Shown: one piece after another, positions 25,130 to 34,341 of the stretch
How the letters are laid out: every line of letters begins with the position of its first letter
Numbering within the stretch: position 1 is the stretch's first letter
From: an uncultured Bacteroidota bacterium
Lineage (GTDB): Bacteria > Bacteroidota > Bacteroidia > Flavobacteriales > Flavobacteriaceae
DNA length: 64,000 nt
Direction of reading: 5' to 3'
Assembly (NCBI GenBank): GCA_902554655.1
Contig: CACDPE010000001.1
Location: 124,001 to 188,000 of the forward strand
Notes under the pieces: generated by a model
The model's database searches: none
What the model was told of the DNA's origin: nothing
What the model saw: the letters and a program-made list of their open reading frames with translations, nothing else
Program-made: the position numbers and the translations under genes

Positions 25130-26538
25130 TGGAAACAAAGTTTGATTTTAATGATAATTCAGATGAAATTAAAAAAAATGCATCGGGCTTGTTCAATGCA
25201 TTATTTCTTTTTACAAAAAAGGTATTCAATTTCAAAAATGATGTTGATAAAAACCTAGTTGTAAACTCAATAAAGAAAGATATTTCCATGATAGGAACAA
25301 CATCATGGATTCTTGTATGTTCAATTTTGATTGCATCAGTTGGATTGAATGCTGATTCAACAGCAGTTGTCATTGGAGCAATGCTAATTTCTCCTCTAAT
25401 GGGACCAATTTTAGGTTTAGGTTTTTCGATTGCAACAAATGATCTTGACACTTTGAAAAACTCCTCAATGAATTTTATAGCAATGGTGTCAATAAGTGTT
25501 TTAACTGCATTCATTTTCTTCCTAGTGTTTCCTATTAAAGATGAGTCATCAGAGCTTTTAACAAGAACTGAATTTGATATTAGAGATGTTTTGATTGCAT
25601 TCTTCGGTGGACTGGCATTAATTATAGCCAAAACAAAAAAAGAAAATATTAGTACAGCAATTTTTGGAGTTGCTATTGCAACAGCTCTAATGCCTCCTTT
25701 ATGTACAGCAGGATTTTATCTTGCTATATATGATTTTACAAGCGCCGGAAAAGCAATGTACCTTTTTACTATAAATTCCATGTACATTATTGTTGCAACT
25801 TATTTGGTTTTAAAGGTCTTAAAATTCCCATTATTAAATTATACTAATTCATCAAATAGAAAATTAGTAAGTAGAATATTGACTTTAATATCACTTATTG
25901 TTATGATTTTGCCATTATTAACTTTTTTGAACACTGTTAAAAAAGCTAGTTTTGAAAAACAAGCTGAATCATTTTTAATTGATGAATTAGTCGGCTTAGA
26001 GAATTATAAATATTTAATTGAAAGTGCACAGAGTAATTATGAAAATCAAGAAATAGTATTAAATAATTATGGTCAGAAACCAATTTCAGGGGAGGTAATT
26101 TCCATACTAAAAAGTAAACTTAAAAATTATAAATCATTAGAGAATTCTATATTAGTTTTTAATCAGCTAGAACTAGATAAAAATTCAAACTCTTTCATTA
26201 AAGAGCTTAGATTGAGAGATTCAATTGAATTAGTCGAAAAGAATTTACAATTAGTTGAACTTTCTAAAGAAATTGAAGAATTGAAAGAGTTGAGTCGTGA
26301 AAAATTGATTTTTAATGAAATTGCAAAAGAAGCTAGTTTAATTTATCCAGATTTAAAACAATTTGAAATATCTGAAAAAATTAGAACTGATTTTAATTCA
26401 ACAAAAAAAATTTTAGTTGTAAGTGTGATTTGGGATTCTATTTTATCAAAAAATGAAACTGAGAAACTTAATTTAAGTATCAGAAGATGGTTGGAGTTTC
26501 AAATTGATAGTAAAAACTTTATTATCGAGAATAATTGA
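25129..26538 (+). CDS. DUF389 family membrane protein, GTG start
   Basis: A 469-residue membrane protein whose conserved segment ADSTAVVIGAMLISPLMGPI is the hallmark of DUF389 (TIGR00341-like) proteins. About six transmembrane helices can be seen between residues 55 and 270 (for example TTSWILVCSILIASVGL, VLIAFFGGLALIIA, LTLISLIVMILPLLTFL). After them comes a long charged C-terminal region (270-469) with coiled-coil-like E/L/K patterning. The function of the family is not established. The start is GTG at 25129, sharing one base with the upstream stop; no other start gives a better N-terminus. It ends two bases from the convergent ABC transporter operon. Confidence 0.83.
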   Translation: METKFDFNDNSDEIKKNASGLFNALFLFTKKVFNFKNDVDKNLVVNSIKKDISMIGTTSWILVCSILIASVGLNADSTAVVIGAMLISPLMGPILGLGFSIATNDLDTLKNSSMNFIAMVSISVLTAFIFFLVFPIKDESSELLTRTEFDIRDVLIAFFGGLALIIAKTKKENISTAIFGVAIATALMPPLCTAGFYLAIYDFTSAGKAMYLFTINSMYIIVATYLVLKVLKFPLLNYTNSSNRKLVSRILTLISLIVMILPLLTFLNTVKKASFEKQAESFLIDELVGLENYKYLIESAQSNYENQEIVLNNYGQKPISGEVISILKSKLKNYKSLENSILVFNQLELDKNSNSFIKELRLRDSIELVEKNLQLVELSKEIEELKELSREKLIFNEIAKEASLIYPDLKQFEISEKIRTDFNSTKKILVVSVIWDSILSKNETEKLNLSIRRWLEFQIDSKNFIIENN

Positions 26539-26540
26539 AT

Positions 26541-27284
26541 TTATTTTAATTTTTTTACTAATTCAGAAGAATATACAAAGTCATCGACCTCTTTATTTCC
26601 TGAATTTAGAACCTCTTTATTTGTTCCTTGCCAGATTTTTATACCATCCTTTAGAAAAACTATATTTTCACCAATTTCAATGACAGAATTCATATCATGA
26701 GAGTTAATCACGGTGGTTATTTGGTATTCAGCAGTTATCTCATGAATTAATTTATCAATTACAATAGCTGTTTTTGGATCAAGTCCTGAATTTGGTTCAT
26801 CGCAAAAAAGATATTTTGGGTTCATAACTACAGCCCTAGCTATTGCAACTCTTTTTTGCATACCACCTGAAAGTTCAGATGGTAACTTATTTAATGCAGC
26901 TTCCAAGTTTACTCTTTTTATAAATTTTAATGCTCTTTCATTTTTTTCTTCACTATCAATATCAGTTAACATGTCAAGTGGAAATCTTACATTTTGTAAA
27001 ACGTTTAATGAGTCAAATAATGCACTTCCTTGAAATACCATACCCATGTCTCGTCTTAAATTCAACTTTTCAAAATCGTTCATTTTTAATGAAGATCTTC
27101 CATCATATTTGATTTCGCCTGAGTCAATATTATATAATCCCAATAGACATTTTAAAAAAACTGTTTTACCGGATCCACTTTGACCAATAATTAAATTTGT
27201 TTTTCCTCTTTCAAAATGAGAGTTTATATCAAACAAAACTTTATTGTTTTCAAATTTTTTTGATATTGATTTAACTTCTATCAT
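26541..27284 (-). CDS. mlaF: ABC transporter ATP-binding protein, MlaF-like
   Basis: A 247-residue ATPase with Walker A GQSGSGKT (34-41), Q-loop GMVFQGSALFDSL, signature LSGGMQKRVAIARA, Walker B YLFCDEPNSGLDP and the switch His in NSHDM. The GSALFDSLNVLQNVRFPL segment and LSGGMQKR fit the MlaF/Ttg2A group, which energises transport of phospholipids between outer and inner membrane. It starts within the stop codon of the MlaE-like permease gene (TAATG), which supports a shared complex. No MlaD-type MCE protein is encoded next to it. Confidence 0.85.
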   Translation of the reverse strand: MIEVKSISKKFENNKVLFDINSHFERGKTNLIIGQSGSGKTVFLKCLLGLYNIDSGEIKYDGRSSLKMNDFEKLNLRRDMGMVFQGSALFDSLNVLQNVRFPLDMLTDIDSEEKNERALKFIKRVNLEAALNKLPSELSGGMQKRVAIARAVVMNPKYLFCDEPNSGLDPKTAIVIDKLIHEITAEYQITTVINSHDMNSVIEIGENIVFLKDGIKIWQGTNKEVLNSGNKEVDDFVYSSELVKKLK

Positions 27285-28018
27285 TATGCAAGTAGTAGTT
27301 GTGTAATTATATAATTTAATAATATAATGATAATTGAGGTCCAGTAAAAAGACTGAGTGCTAGCTTTGCCGACATCCAAGGCACCACCTTTCATATAATA
27401 TCCATGAAATGCAGGAACTGTCGCTAGTACAAATGAGAAGACAAGTGTTTTTACATATGAGTAAGTGATGTGATATCCATCGAAATCGGTTTGAATTCCT
27501 TGTATATAAGCTTCACTCGGAACACCTGTTAAAGTCATTGCTAATAATCCACCAATTATACCTAAAAACATAGATATAGTAATAACAAAAGGGTATAATA
27601 ACATTGCTATTATTTTTGGAAAAACTAGATAATTTAATGAGTTAATACCCATCACTTCTAGAGCATCAATTTGCTCAGTTACTCTCATTGTTCCAATGCT
27701 TGAAGTTATGTATGACCCAACTTTACCAGCCATAATGATAGATATAAAAGTTGGTGCAAATTCTAAAATAACAGATTGTCTAGTAGCAAAACCTATCAGA
27801 GTTTTAGAAAGTAGAGGACTTTCAAGGTTTAATGCCATTTGAATAGCAACAACTCCACCAATAAAAAAAGAAAGAATTGAAACAATTGGAATAGAATCCA
27901 AAACTAAATCGTTTATTTCTTTAAATATTTGCTTGTAAAGTATAGATTTTTTACATGATTTAGAAAATGATATCCTTATCATAAGAAAATATTTTCCAAT
28001 GTCATAAAGATAATTCAT
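27284..28018 (-). CDS. mlaE: MlaE family ABC transporter permease
   Basis: A 244-residue inner membrane protein with about five hydrophobic helices. The conserved core AGKVGSYITSSIGTMRVTEQ followed by IDALEVMGINSLNYLVFPKI is the MlaE signature. Earlier FFIGGVVAIQMALNL and FAPTFISIIMAGKV also match. MlaE forms a dimer with MlaF and the MCE protein MlaD, moving phospholipids to maintain outer-membrane asymmetry; direction of transport in Bacteroidota is not settled. The gene is second in a minus-strand operon: KAS III-like gene, two bases, mlaE, one-base overlap, mlaF. Confidence 0.9.
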   Translation of the reverse strand: MNYLYDIGKYFLMIRISFSKSCKKSILYKQIFKEINDLVLDSIPIVSILSFFIGGVVAIQMALNLESPLLSKTLIGFATRQSVILEFAPTFISIIMAGKVGSYITSSIGTMRVTEQIDALEVMGINSLNYLVFPKIIAMLLYPFVITISMFLGIIGGLLAMTLTGVPSEAYIQGIQTDFDGYHITYSYVKTLVFSFVLATVPAFHGYYMKGGALDVGKASTQSFYWTSIIIILLNYIITQLLLA

Positions 28019-28020
28019 GA

Positions 28021-29079
28021 TTAAACCTGATATGTAATTGCGTTAACATTCATTCCTGCTCCAACACTAGCAAATAAAATTATATCACCTTTTTCTAAAT
28101 GATGTCCTTTAAATTTTTCATTCAAAACAATATCATATAAAGTAGGCACAGTAGCAACTGAAGAATTTCCTAAAACATCAACACTTATTGGCATAATATT
28201 AGGGGGAATTTCCATGTCGAATAATTTATAAAAGTATTTTAAAACAGCTTCATCTAGTTTTTCATTTGCTTGGTGTAAAAATATTTTTTTTATCTCATAA
28301 ATTTTTTTCCCACTATCTTCTAAACATTCTTTTAATGCATTAGGTATTGTAGAAATAGCAAATTCATACACCTTTCTACCATTCATTTTAATATGTTTAA
28401 CATTAGATTTTGATTCAGGATTATAAGACCTGTCAGCAAAAAGATACAGGGCTTCTTTTCCTGCGTATGTAACAGTTTTGTGTGATAAAATACCACCATT
28501 TTCTGTACTTTTTTCTATTATTGATGCGCCAGCTCCATCAGCAAAAATCATTGAGTCTCTATCGTTTGAATCAACTGTTCTTGAAAGAGTGTCAGCACCA
28601 ATGACTAAGCATTTTTTTGCCATACCAGACTTAATATATGCAGATGATTGAATTACACCTTCAACCCATCCTGGGCAGCCAAAAATTAAATCATATGCTA
28701 CGCAATTTGGATTTTCAATACCCAACTTATGCTTAACAAGTGATGCTACAGATGGAAGAGCAATATAATTATTGGAATCAGCTTCAATTTCACCAAAATT
28801 GTGTGCAACAATAATATAATCTAAAGTTTCCTTATCAATATTTGCTGATTTAATAGAATTTTCCGCAGCGAATGTAGCTAAGTCAGAAGTGTTATGATTT
28901 TCATCTGCATATCTTCTTTCAATAATTCCCGTAATAGCTTGAAATTTATCAATTATTTCTTGATTCGAATTAGCATAAGAATTTCCGTCCTTATCAAAAA
29001 AATTCTTGTTTAAGAATTCATTATTCTTAATGATATTTTTTGGAATGTAGGAACCTGTCCCAGTGATTTTAATGGACAT
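28021..29079 (-). CDS. 3-oxoacyl-ACP synthase III-like (KAS III/FabH-like) thiolase-fold enzyme
   Basis: A 352-residue thiolase-fold condensing enzyme. The Cys-His-Asn triad of the KAS III group is present: Cys135 in LIFGCPGWVEG, His269 in FLHQANEK and Asn305 in LGNSSVATVP. The N-terminal ITGTGSYIPKNII and DGAGASIIEK are also typical. It is longer than classical FabH (about 320 residues) and has a distinct insertion around EADSNNYIALPS, so it is probably a paralogue with a special acyl substrate and not the main initiation enzyme. It is the first gene of the operon with the Mla-like transporter, hinting at a link to lipid metabolism. The precise reaction is unknown. Confidence 0.85.
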   Translation of the reverse strand: MSIKITGTGSYIPKNIIKNNEFLNKNFFDKDGNSYANSNQEIIDKFQAITGIIERRYADENHNTSDLATFAAENSIKSANIDKETLDYIIVAHNFGEIEADSNNYIALPSVASLVKHKLGIENPNCVAYDLIFGCPGWVEGVIQSSAYIKSGMAKKCLVIGADTLSRTVDSNDRDSMIFADGAGASIIEKSTENGGILSHKTVTYAGKEALYLFADRSYNPESKSNVKHIKMNGRKVYEFAISTIPNALKECLEDSGKKIYEIKKIFLHQANEKLDEAVLKYFYKLFDMEIPPNIMPISVDVLGNSSVATVPTLYDIVLNEKFKGHHLEKGDIILFASVGAGMNVNAITYQV

Positions 29080-29108
29080 AAGTAAATTTTAGTAAAAGTA
29101 TGAATTAA

Positions 29109-31946
29109 TTAGCTTTCAATATAATTTTCTATTGGGGAACAAGTACAAATCAAATTTCTATCTCCAAAAGCTTCGTCAATTCTTGTTACTGAAGGCCAAA
29201 ATTTGTTTTCTCTTACATAATCCAAAGGGTAAGCAGCATATTCTCTAGTGTAGCTTTTTTTCCACTCATTTGATGTAATCATTTCCATGGTATGAGGTGA
29301 ATTTAATAAAACATTTTCGTCATCATCTTTTGACGAAGAAATAATTTCTGCTTTTATTGAAATCAAAGCATCACAAAATCTGTCAATTTCTGCAAGATTT
29401 TCACTTTCTGTAGGTTCAATCATCATAGTTCCGGGAACAGGAAATGAAACGGTAGGAGCATGAAATCCATAGTCAATTAATCTCTTTGCAATGTCCATTA
29501 CCCCAATATTGTGAGTATCCTTAAACTCTCTACAATCTATTATTAGTTCGTGAGCAGAAGTTCCATTTTCACCCTGATAGAGAATCTTATAATCTTTTTC
29601 AATTCTTTTTTTTATGTAATTAGCATTTAAAATCGAAATTTCTGTAGCTCTTTTTAATCCGTAAGGCCCCATCATACATATATATCCATATGAAATTAAA
29701 CAAGCCATCGCTGATCCCCAAGGAGCTGAGGAGATAGCTTTAATAGAGAAATCATTATTTTCAGATCTATCAACATTTGGTAAAAAATTTGATAAATGTT
29801 TTGCGACACAAACAGGCCCAACTCCAGGGCCTCCTCCTCCGTGAGGAATTGCAAAGGTTTTATGCAGATTAAGATGACAAACATCAGCACCAATTAAAAA
29901 TGGGTTTGTCAAACCAACTTGAGCATTCATATTAGCACCATCCATGTAAACCTGACCTCCGTTATCATGAATAATGTTAGTAATTCTTTTAATTGATGAT
30001 TCAAATACGCCATGAGTTGATGGATAAGTTATCATCAATGCAGCTAGATTTTCAGAGTTATCTTCAGCCTTTTGTTTTAATTCTTCTTCATTTATATTTC
30101 CATACTTATCAGTTCCAACAACTATGACTTTCATCCCAGCCATTATTGCTGAGGCAGGATTAGTTCCGTGAGCAGAGGAGGGAATCAAACAAATATTTCT
30201 ATTTTCTTGTTTTATACTTTTGAAATAAGCCCTAATTAACATGAGTCCTGTATACTCGCCTTGAGCTCCAGAGTTTGGCTGTAAAGTAGTAGCATAAAAA
30301 CCCGTTATTTCGTTTAATTGCTTTTCTAATTTTAAAAGTATCTCAGTATATCCGTTAACTTGATTATTAGGTGCAAATGGGTGAATATTATTCCATTTTT
30401 TCCAACTAAGCGGAAGCATTTCAGCGGCAGCATTTAACTTCATGGTACAAGAACCTAATGAAATCATTGAGTGATTCAGAGATAAATCTTTTCTTTCAAG
30501 ACTTTTTATATATCTCATCATTGATGTTTCTGAGTGATGAGTGTTGAAAATTTTTCCATTTAAAAAGGATGATTTTCTTTTAAACTTCAACAAAGAAGAA
30601 TTTTTATTTAAAGATGAATCAAATTCAATATTTTGATCGTGTACTTTAGAAAAAATTTCAAAGATTAACTTGATATCATCTAATTCAGTAGCTTCATTAA
30701 TAGATATTGAAATTTCACTATTACTTACGTAGTTGAAATTTAATTTATTTTCAGTAGCTAACTTTTTCACTTTTTTACTATCAGCATTTACATGTAATGT
30801 ATCAAAGAACTGATTGTTCAGAGTATTTAATCCAATATTTTTTAAGTTGTTATTTAAAATATTTGCCAAATCATTTATTTTTTTTGCGATAGACTTAATT
30901 CCTTTTGGTCCATGATAAACAGCATACATTCCAGCCATAACTGCTAATAAAACTTGTGCCGTACATATGTTTGAAGTTGCTCTTTCTCTCTTAATGTGTT
31001 GTTCTCTGGTTTGTAAAGCCATTCTCAAAGCTCTGTTACCTAATCTATCTTTTGAAACTCCAATAATCCTTCCTGGTATATGTCTCTTGTAAGATGTTTT
31101 TGTTGCAAAATAACCAGCATGAGGACCACCAAATCCTAAAGGAATTCCGAATCTCTGAGATGTGCCAACAACCACTTCACAGTTTGATGATGCAGGTTCT
31201 TCAAGAACTGCTAAAGATAGAAGATCAGCACCAACTATTAACTTTACATCATTATTATGAAGTTTATTGGAAATTTTTTTTAAATCATTGATTTTTCCAT
31301 GCTTTCCAGTTAGTTGAACGTAACATCCAAAAAAACTATCATCAATTTTAACTTTTTCAATATCATCAATAATCACTTTTATTCCCAGTGGTTCAGCTCT
31401 TGTTTCAATTACATCAATTGTTTGCTGAAAAGTATCTTTAGAAACAATAAAATTTCTACAATTATTTTTTATTTTTTCTCTTGTTCTATTAGCAAAAATC
31501 ATCGTTACAGCCTCAGCTGCTGCAGTCCCCTCATCTAGTAGTGAAGCATTTGCCATTTCCATACCTGTTAAATCACAAATTACAGTTTGGTAATTTAACA
31601 AAGCCTCTAATCTTCCCTGAGCTATTTCAGCTTGATATGGTGTATATGCGGTATACCAACCTGGATTTTCTAAAATATTTCTTTGGATTACGGGAGGAAG
31701 CACAGATTCATTATAGCCTAGTCCAATAAAATTTTTAAAATGTTTATTCTTTTGGGATTGTTTAAAAATATGCTCAAGAAACTGGGATTCACTCATTTCT
31801 TTTTCAAGATCAAGAGCCTTATTAGTTCTTATGTCCTCAGGAATGGTTTTATTGATAAGTTCGTTTATATTCTTAGCTCCCAGATATTCTAGCATGTATT
31901 TTTCATCATAACTAGATATTCCAATATGTCTTTGTGAAAATTTCAT
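29109..31946 (-). CDS. gcvP: Glycine dehydrogenase (decarboxylating), P-protein GcvP
   Basis: A 945-residue single-chain P-protein with both homologous halves. The N-terminal half starts with FSQRHIGISSYDEKYMLEYL and contains YTPYQAEIAQGRLEALLNYQ. The C-terminal half carries the pyridoxal-phosphate lysine in HLNLHKTFAIPHGGGGPGVG. It decarboxylates glycine and loads the aminomethyl group onto the lipoyl arm of GcvH in the cytoplasm. GcvT and GcvH are not in the window, which is usual for Bacteroidota, where the genes are scattered. Length matches the fused type found in proteobacteria and plants, unlike the two-subunit type. No glycine riboswitch was recognised in the 94 bases upstream. Confidence 0.97.
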   Translation of the reverse strand: MKFSQRHIGISSYDEKYMLEYLGAKNINELINKTIPEDIRTNKALDLEKEMSESQFLEHIFKQSQKNKHFKNFIGLGYNESVLPPVIQRNILENPGWYTAYTPYQAEIAQGRLEALLNYQTVICDLTGMEMANASLLDEGTAAAEAVTMIFANRTREKIKNNCRNFIVSKDTFQQTIDVIETRAEPLGIKVIIDDIEKVKIDDSFFGCYVQLTGKHGKINDLKKISNKLHNNDVKLIVGADLLSLAVLEEPASSNCEVVVGTSQRFGIPLGFGGPHAGYFATKTSYKRHIPGRIIGVSKDRLGNRALRMALQTREQHIKRERATSNICTAQVLLAVMAGMYAVYHGPKGIKSIAKKINDLANILNNNLKNIGLNTLNNQFFDTLHVNADSKKVKKLATENKLNFNYVSNSEISISINEATELDDIKLIFEIFSKVHDQNIEFDSSLNKNSSLLKFKRKSSFLNGKIFNTHHSETSMMRYIKSLERKDLSLNHSMISLGSCTMKLNAAAEMLPLSWKKWNNIHPFAPNNQVNGYTEILLKLEKQLNEITGFYATTLQPNSGAQGEYTGLMLIRAYFKSIKQENRNICLIPSSAHGTNPASAIMAGMKVIVVGTDKYGNINEEELKQKAEDNSENLAALMITYPSTHGVFESSIKRITNIIHDNGGQVYMDGANMNAQVGLTNPFLIGADVCHLNLHKTFAIPHGGGGPGVGPVCVAKHLSNFLPNVDRSENNDFSIKAISSAPWGSAMACLISYGYICMMGPYGLKRATEISILNANYIKKRIEKDYKILYQGENGTSAHELIIDCREFKDTHNIGVMDIAKRLIDYGFHAPTVSFPVPGTMMIEPTESENLAEIDRFCDALISIKAEIISSSKDDDENVLLNSPHTMEMITSNEWKKSYTREYAAYPLDYVRENKFWPSVTRIDEAFGDRNLICTCSPIENYIES

Positions 31947-32040
31947 ATAAAGGAGTTAAAATTATTGATAAACTTCTAGTTTGGCAACATAAAAAATGAC
32001 CGATTTAAAAAAGTTTTTAACTTGTTTATTGACAATTAAA

Positions 32041-32520
32041 TTATTCTTTTAAAGTTGAATTATTTACTTTAATTTCAAGTTGTTTTTTGTACTCAATAAT
32101 TTTATCTAAAATGTTTGAGTCTGATGATCCAATTATTTCAACAGCTAAAATTCCAGCATTCTTAGCTCCATCTAGTGCTACAGTAGCAACAGGAACACCA
32201 CCTGGCATTTGTAGAATAGATAATATCGAATCCCAACCATCAATAGAATTTCTTGATTTTACAGGCACTCCTATTACGGGAAGAGGTGAATTTGAAGCAA
32301 CCATCCCAGGTAGATGAGCTGCTCCTCCAGCGCCGGCAATAATTACATTGATGCCACGTTTATGCGCATTTTTACTATAATCCATCATCTTTTCAGGTGT
32401 CCTGTGAGCAGAAACAATTTTAATTTCATAGTCTATGTTGAATTCCTTTAAAATATCTTCAGCTTCCTTCATCACAGGGTAATCTGATTTACTTCCCATT
32501 ATGATTCCAACCTTTGCCAT
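32041..32520 (-). CDS. purE: N5-carboxyaminoimidazole ribonucleotide mutase PurE
   Basis: A 159-residue class I PurE. Active-site segments are GIIMGSKSDYPVM, VSAHRTPEKM and AGAGGAAHLPGMVAS, followed by PVIGVPVKS and the GGVPVATVALDGAKNAG loop. It converts N5-CAIR to CAIR in purine synthesis and depends on PurK supplying N5-CAIR. It starts one base after the purK stop, so the pair is translationally linked. The presence of both genes shows the bacterial two-step route. Nothing is unusual in length or motifs. Confidence 0.97.
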   Translation of the reverse strand: MAKVGIIMGSKSDYPVMKEAEDILKEFNIDYEIKIVSAHRTPEKMMDYSKNAHKRGINVIIAGAGGAAHLPGMVASNSPLPVIGVPVKSRNSIDGWDSILSILQMPGGVPVATVALDGAKNAGILAVEIIGSSDSNILDKIIEYKKQLEIKVNNSTLKE

Positions 32521-32521
32521 A

Positions 32522-33673
32522 CTAGAGTGTTTTTACTTTAATTTTATTCTTAAGATAAGTTGCTTTTCTATAAGCGTCCTCAAATTTATCACAAATAATT
32601 GTTATATGCCCCATTTTTCTATTGTGTCTTGTTTTTTCTTTTCCGTAAATATGAATATGAGTATCTGCTTCGCCATATGAACTTTCAAGATTTTCATAAT
32701 ATACATTTCCGTTGAAGCCATAATCTCCAACTAAATTTAACATCACAGCAAAGTTTTTATGAGATGTCTTGCCTAGAGGTAAATTAAGAATTGATCTAAG
32801 ATGTTGTTCAAATTGTGATGTTGGACAAGCTTCTATTGAAAAATGACCACTATTATGAGGTCTGGGAGCAACTTCGTTAATTAATATTTCATCATTTTTA
32901 GTTAAAAACATTTCAACTGCTAAAAGTCCAATATTGTCAATTTTTTTAGTTGTTTCTATTGCTATTTCTTTAGCCTTGCTCTTTAATTTGTTTGATATTC
33001 TAGCTGGACTTATTACAAATTCAACTTGATTTGAGTCAGAATTAAATTCCATTTCAACAGTTTCAAAAGTCTCTATATCTCCATTTAAATTTCTGGCAAC
33101 TATTACTGCAAGCTCTTTTTTAAAAGACACAAAATCTTCAATTATCATTTCACAGTCCGGTAAATCCAAGATGTCATTCTTCGAATTAAGAATTTTAACT
33201 CCAAAACCATCATATCCAAATTTTGTTTTTTTCCATACACACGGAAAATCAATTTTTCCTTCCTTTATGTATTTTTTTAGTTCATTAATATTACTTAGAA
33301 ATTTAAACTCACTTGTTGGTAGATTATTTTCATTATAAAACTTTTTTTGTTTTGACTTGTCTTGAATTATTGATAAAGTCTCAGGTTTTGGATAAACTTT
33401 TTTTCCTGATTTCTGAAGTTGTGTTAATGCATCTACATTTATATGTTCTATCTCAAAAGTTATAATATCACACTTTTTACCAAATTCAAGAACATCATTG
33501 TAATTATTTAAATCTCCAACAATAAAATTGTTTGTTAGATTTTTACATGGTGAATTTATATTAGAGTCGAGTACGGATGTATTTAGAGACATTCTGTTCG
33601 ATTCTGATAAAATCATTTTTCCAAGTTGTCCACCCCCAATAATTCCAATATTGAGTTTATGAATTTGATTCAT
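32522..33673 (-). CDS. purK: N5-carboxyaminoimidazole ribonucleotide synthase PurK
   Basis: A 383-residue ATP-grasp enzyme. The N-terminal dinucleotide-like loop NIGIIGGGQLGKMIL, the substrate segment DIITFEIEHINVDAL, the ATP-grasp lysines in PCVWKKTKFGYDGFG and the metal ligands in INEVAPRPHNSGHFSIEAC are clear. It uses ATP and bicarbonate to convert aminoimidazole ribonucleotide to N5-CAIR, which PurE then rearranges. It is the first gene of the purKE operon and diverges from adk over an 86-base gap. Confidence 0.96.
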   Translation of the reverse strand: MNQIHKLNIGIIGGGQLGKMILSESNRMSLNTSVLDSNINSPCKNLTNNFIVGDLNNYNDVLEFGKKCDIITFEIEHINVDALTQLQKSGKKVYPKPETLSIIQDKSKQKKFYNENNLPTSEFKFLSNINELKKYIKEGKIDFPCVWKKTKFGYDGFGVKILNSKNDILDLPDCEMIIEDFVSFKKELAVIVARNLNGDIETFETVEMEFNSDSNQVEFVISPARISNKLKSKAKEIAIETTKKIDNIGLLAVEMFLTKNDEILINEVAPRPHNSGHFSIEACPTSQFEQHLRSILNLPLGKTSHKNFAVMLNLVGDYGFNGNVYYENLESSYGEADTHIHIYGKEKTRHNRKMGHITIICDKFEDAYRKATYLKNKIKVKTL

Positions 33674-33736
33674 CGATGCAAAAATACACTAATTTATATT
33701 CAAATGTCATAATTTATAAATTGGAACTTAATTGGG

Positions 33737-33744
33737 TATATTTG
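33737..33744 (+). promoter_or_regulatory. -7 promoter element upstream of adk
   Basis: TATATTTG is an exact match to TAnnTTTG and ends 15 bases before the adk ATG, a distance like that seen at rpsL and pdhA. The nearest TTG (33721-33723) is only 13 bases upstream, so the -33 element is not convincing. Confidence 0.45.
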
Positions 33745-33759
33745 TTTTTTTAAAATCAT

Positions 33760-34341
33760 ATGTTAAATATTATATTATTTGGAAAACCTGGTTCAGGAAA
33801 GGGTACTCAAGCATCATTGATTAAAGACAAATATTCTTTAAAACATATTTCAACAGGCGATGTTTTTAGAAAAAATATGTCAAACAATACTGATTTAGGT
33901 CTTTTAGCAAAAGGATTTATGGAAAAAGGTGAATTAGTTCCAGATAAGGTAACAGTCGATATGTTGAAAGATGAAATAAATAATTTTATGCCTTGTAATG
34001 GATTTATTTTTGACGGTTTTCCTAGAACAACATTTCAAGCAAAGGAATTAGATAGTTTATTATTAGAAAAATCTTTAAAAATTGATCTAATAATTGCTTT
34101 GGATGTTGATAATAATTCACTTATTGATAGACTTCTTACAAGAGGAAAGAGTAGTGGAAGAGCTGATGATCAAAGCGTTGAAAAAATAAATATGAGACTT
34201 CAAGAATATGATAACAAGACTAAGCCTCTAATAGAGTATTATAATGATCAAAATAAGTTTTACTCCATTAACGGTATAGGCTCACTTGAGCAAATTAAAT
34301 CAAGAATAGTAGAGGTTATTGAAGATTACAACAATGACTGA
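33760..34341 (+). CDS. adk: Adenylate kinase
   Basis: A 193-residue short-type adenylate kinase. The P-loop is [11 protein letters not shown], the AMP-binding part has [10 protein letters not shown] and [17 protein letters not shown], and the lid region has the short form without zinc cysteines ([12 protein letters not shown]). It equilibrates ATP and AMP with two ADP. Its last eight bases overlap the Obg gene start (ATG at 34334), so the two are coupled. Short-lid AK is usual in Flavobacteriia. Confidence 0.96.
   Translation: MLNIILFGKPGSGKGTQASLIKDKYSLKHISTGDVFRKNMSNNTDLGLLAKGFMEKGELVPDKVTVDMLKDEINNFMPCNGFIFDGFPRTTFQAKELDSLLLEKSLKIDLIIALDVDNNSLIDRLLTRGKSSGRADDQSVEKINMRLQEYDNKTKPLIEYYNDQNKFYSINGIGSLEQIKSRIVEVIEDYNND

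Noticed and set aside
25113-25631. 172-residue minus-strand open frame
   Set aside because: It is antisense to the conserved DUF389 core, overlaps its signature motif and has no homologous features of its own.
31947-32040. Glycine riboswitch ahead of gcvP
   Set aside because: The 94-base gap is too short for a tandem glycine aptamer and shows no paired GG-rich cores.
33679-33686. TATTTTTG on the minus strand as a purK promoter
   Set aside because: It ends only five bases before the purK ATG, so transcription would start inside the gene, and no TTG lies at the proper distance.
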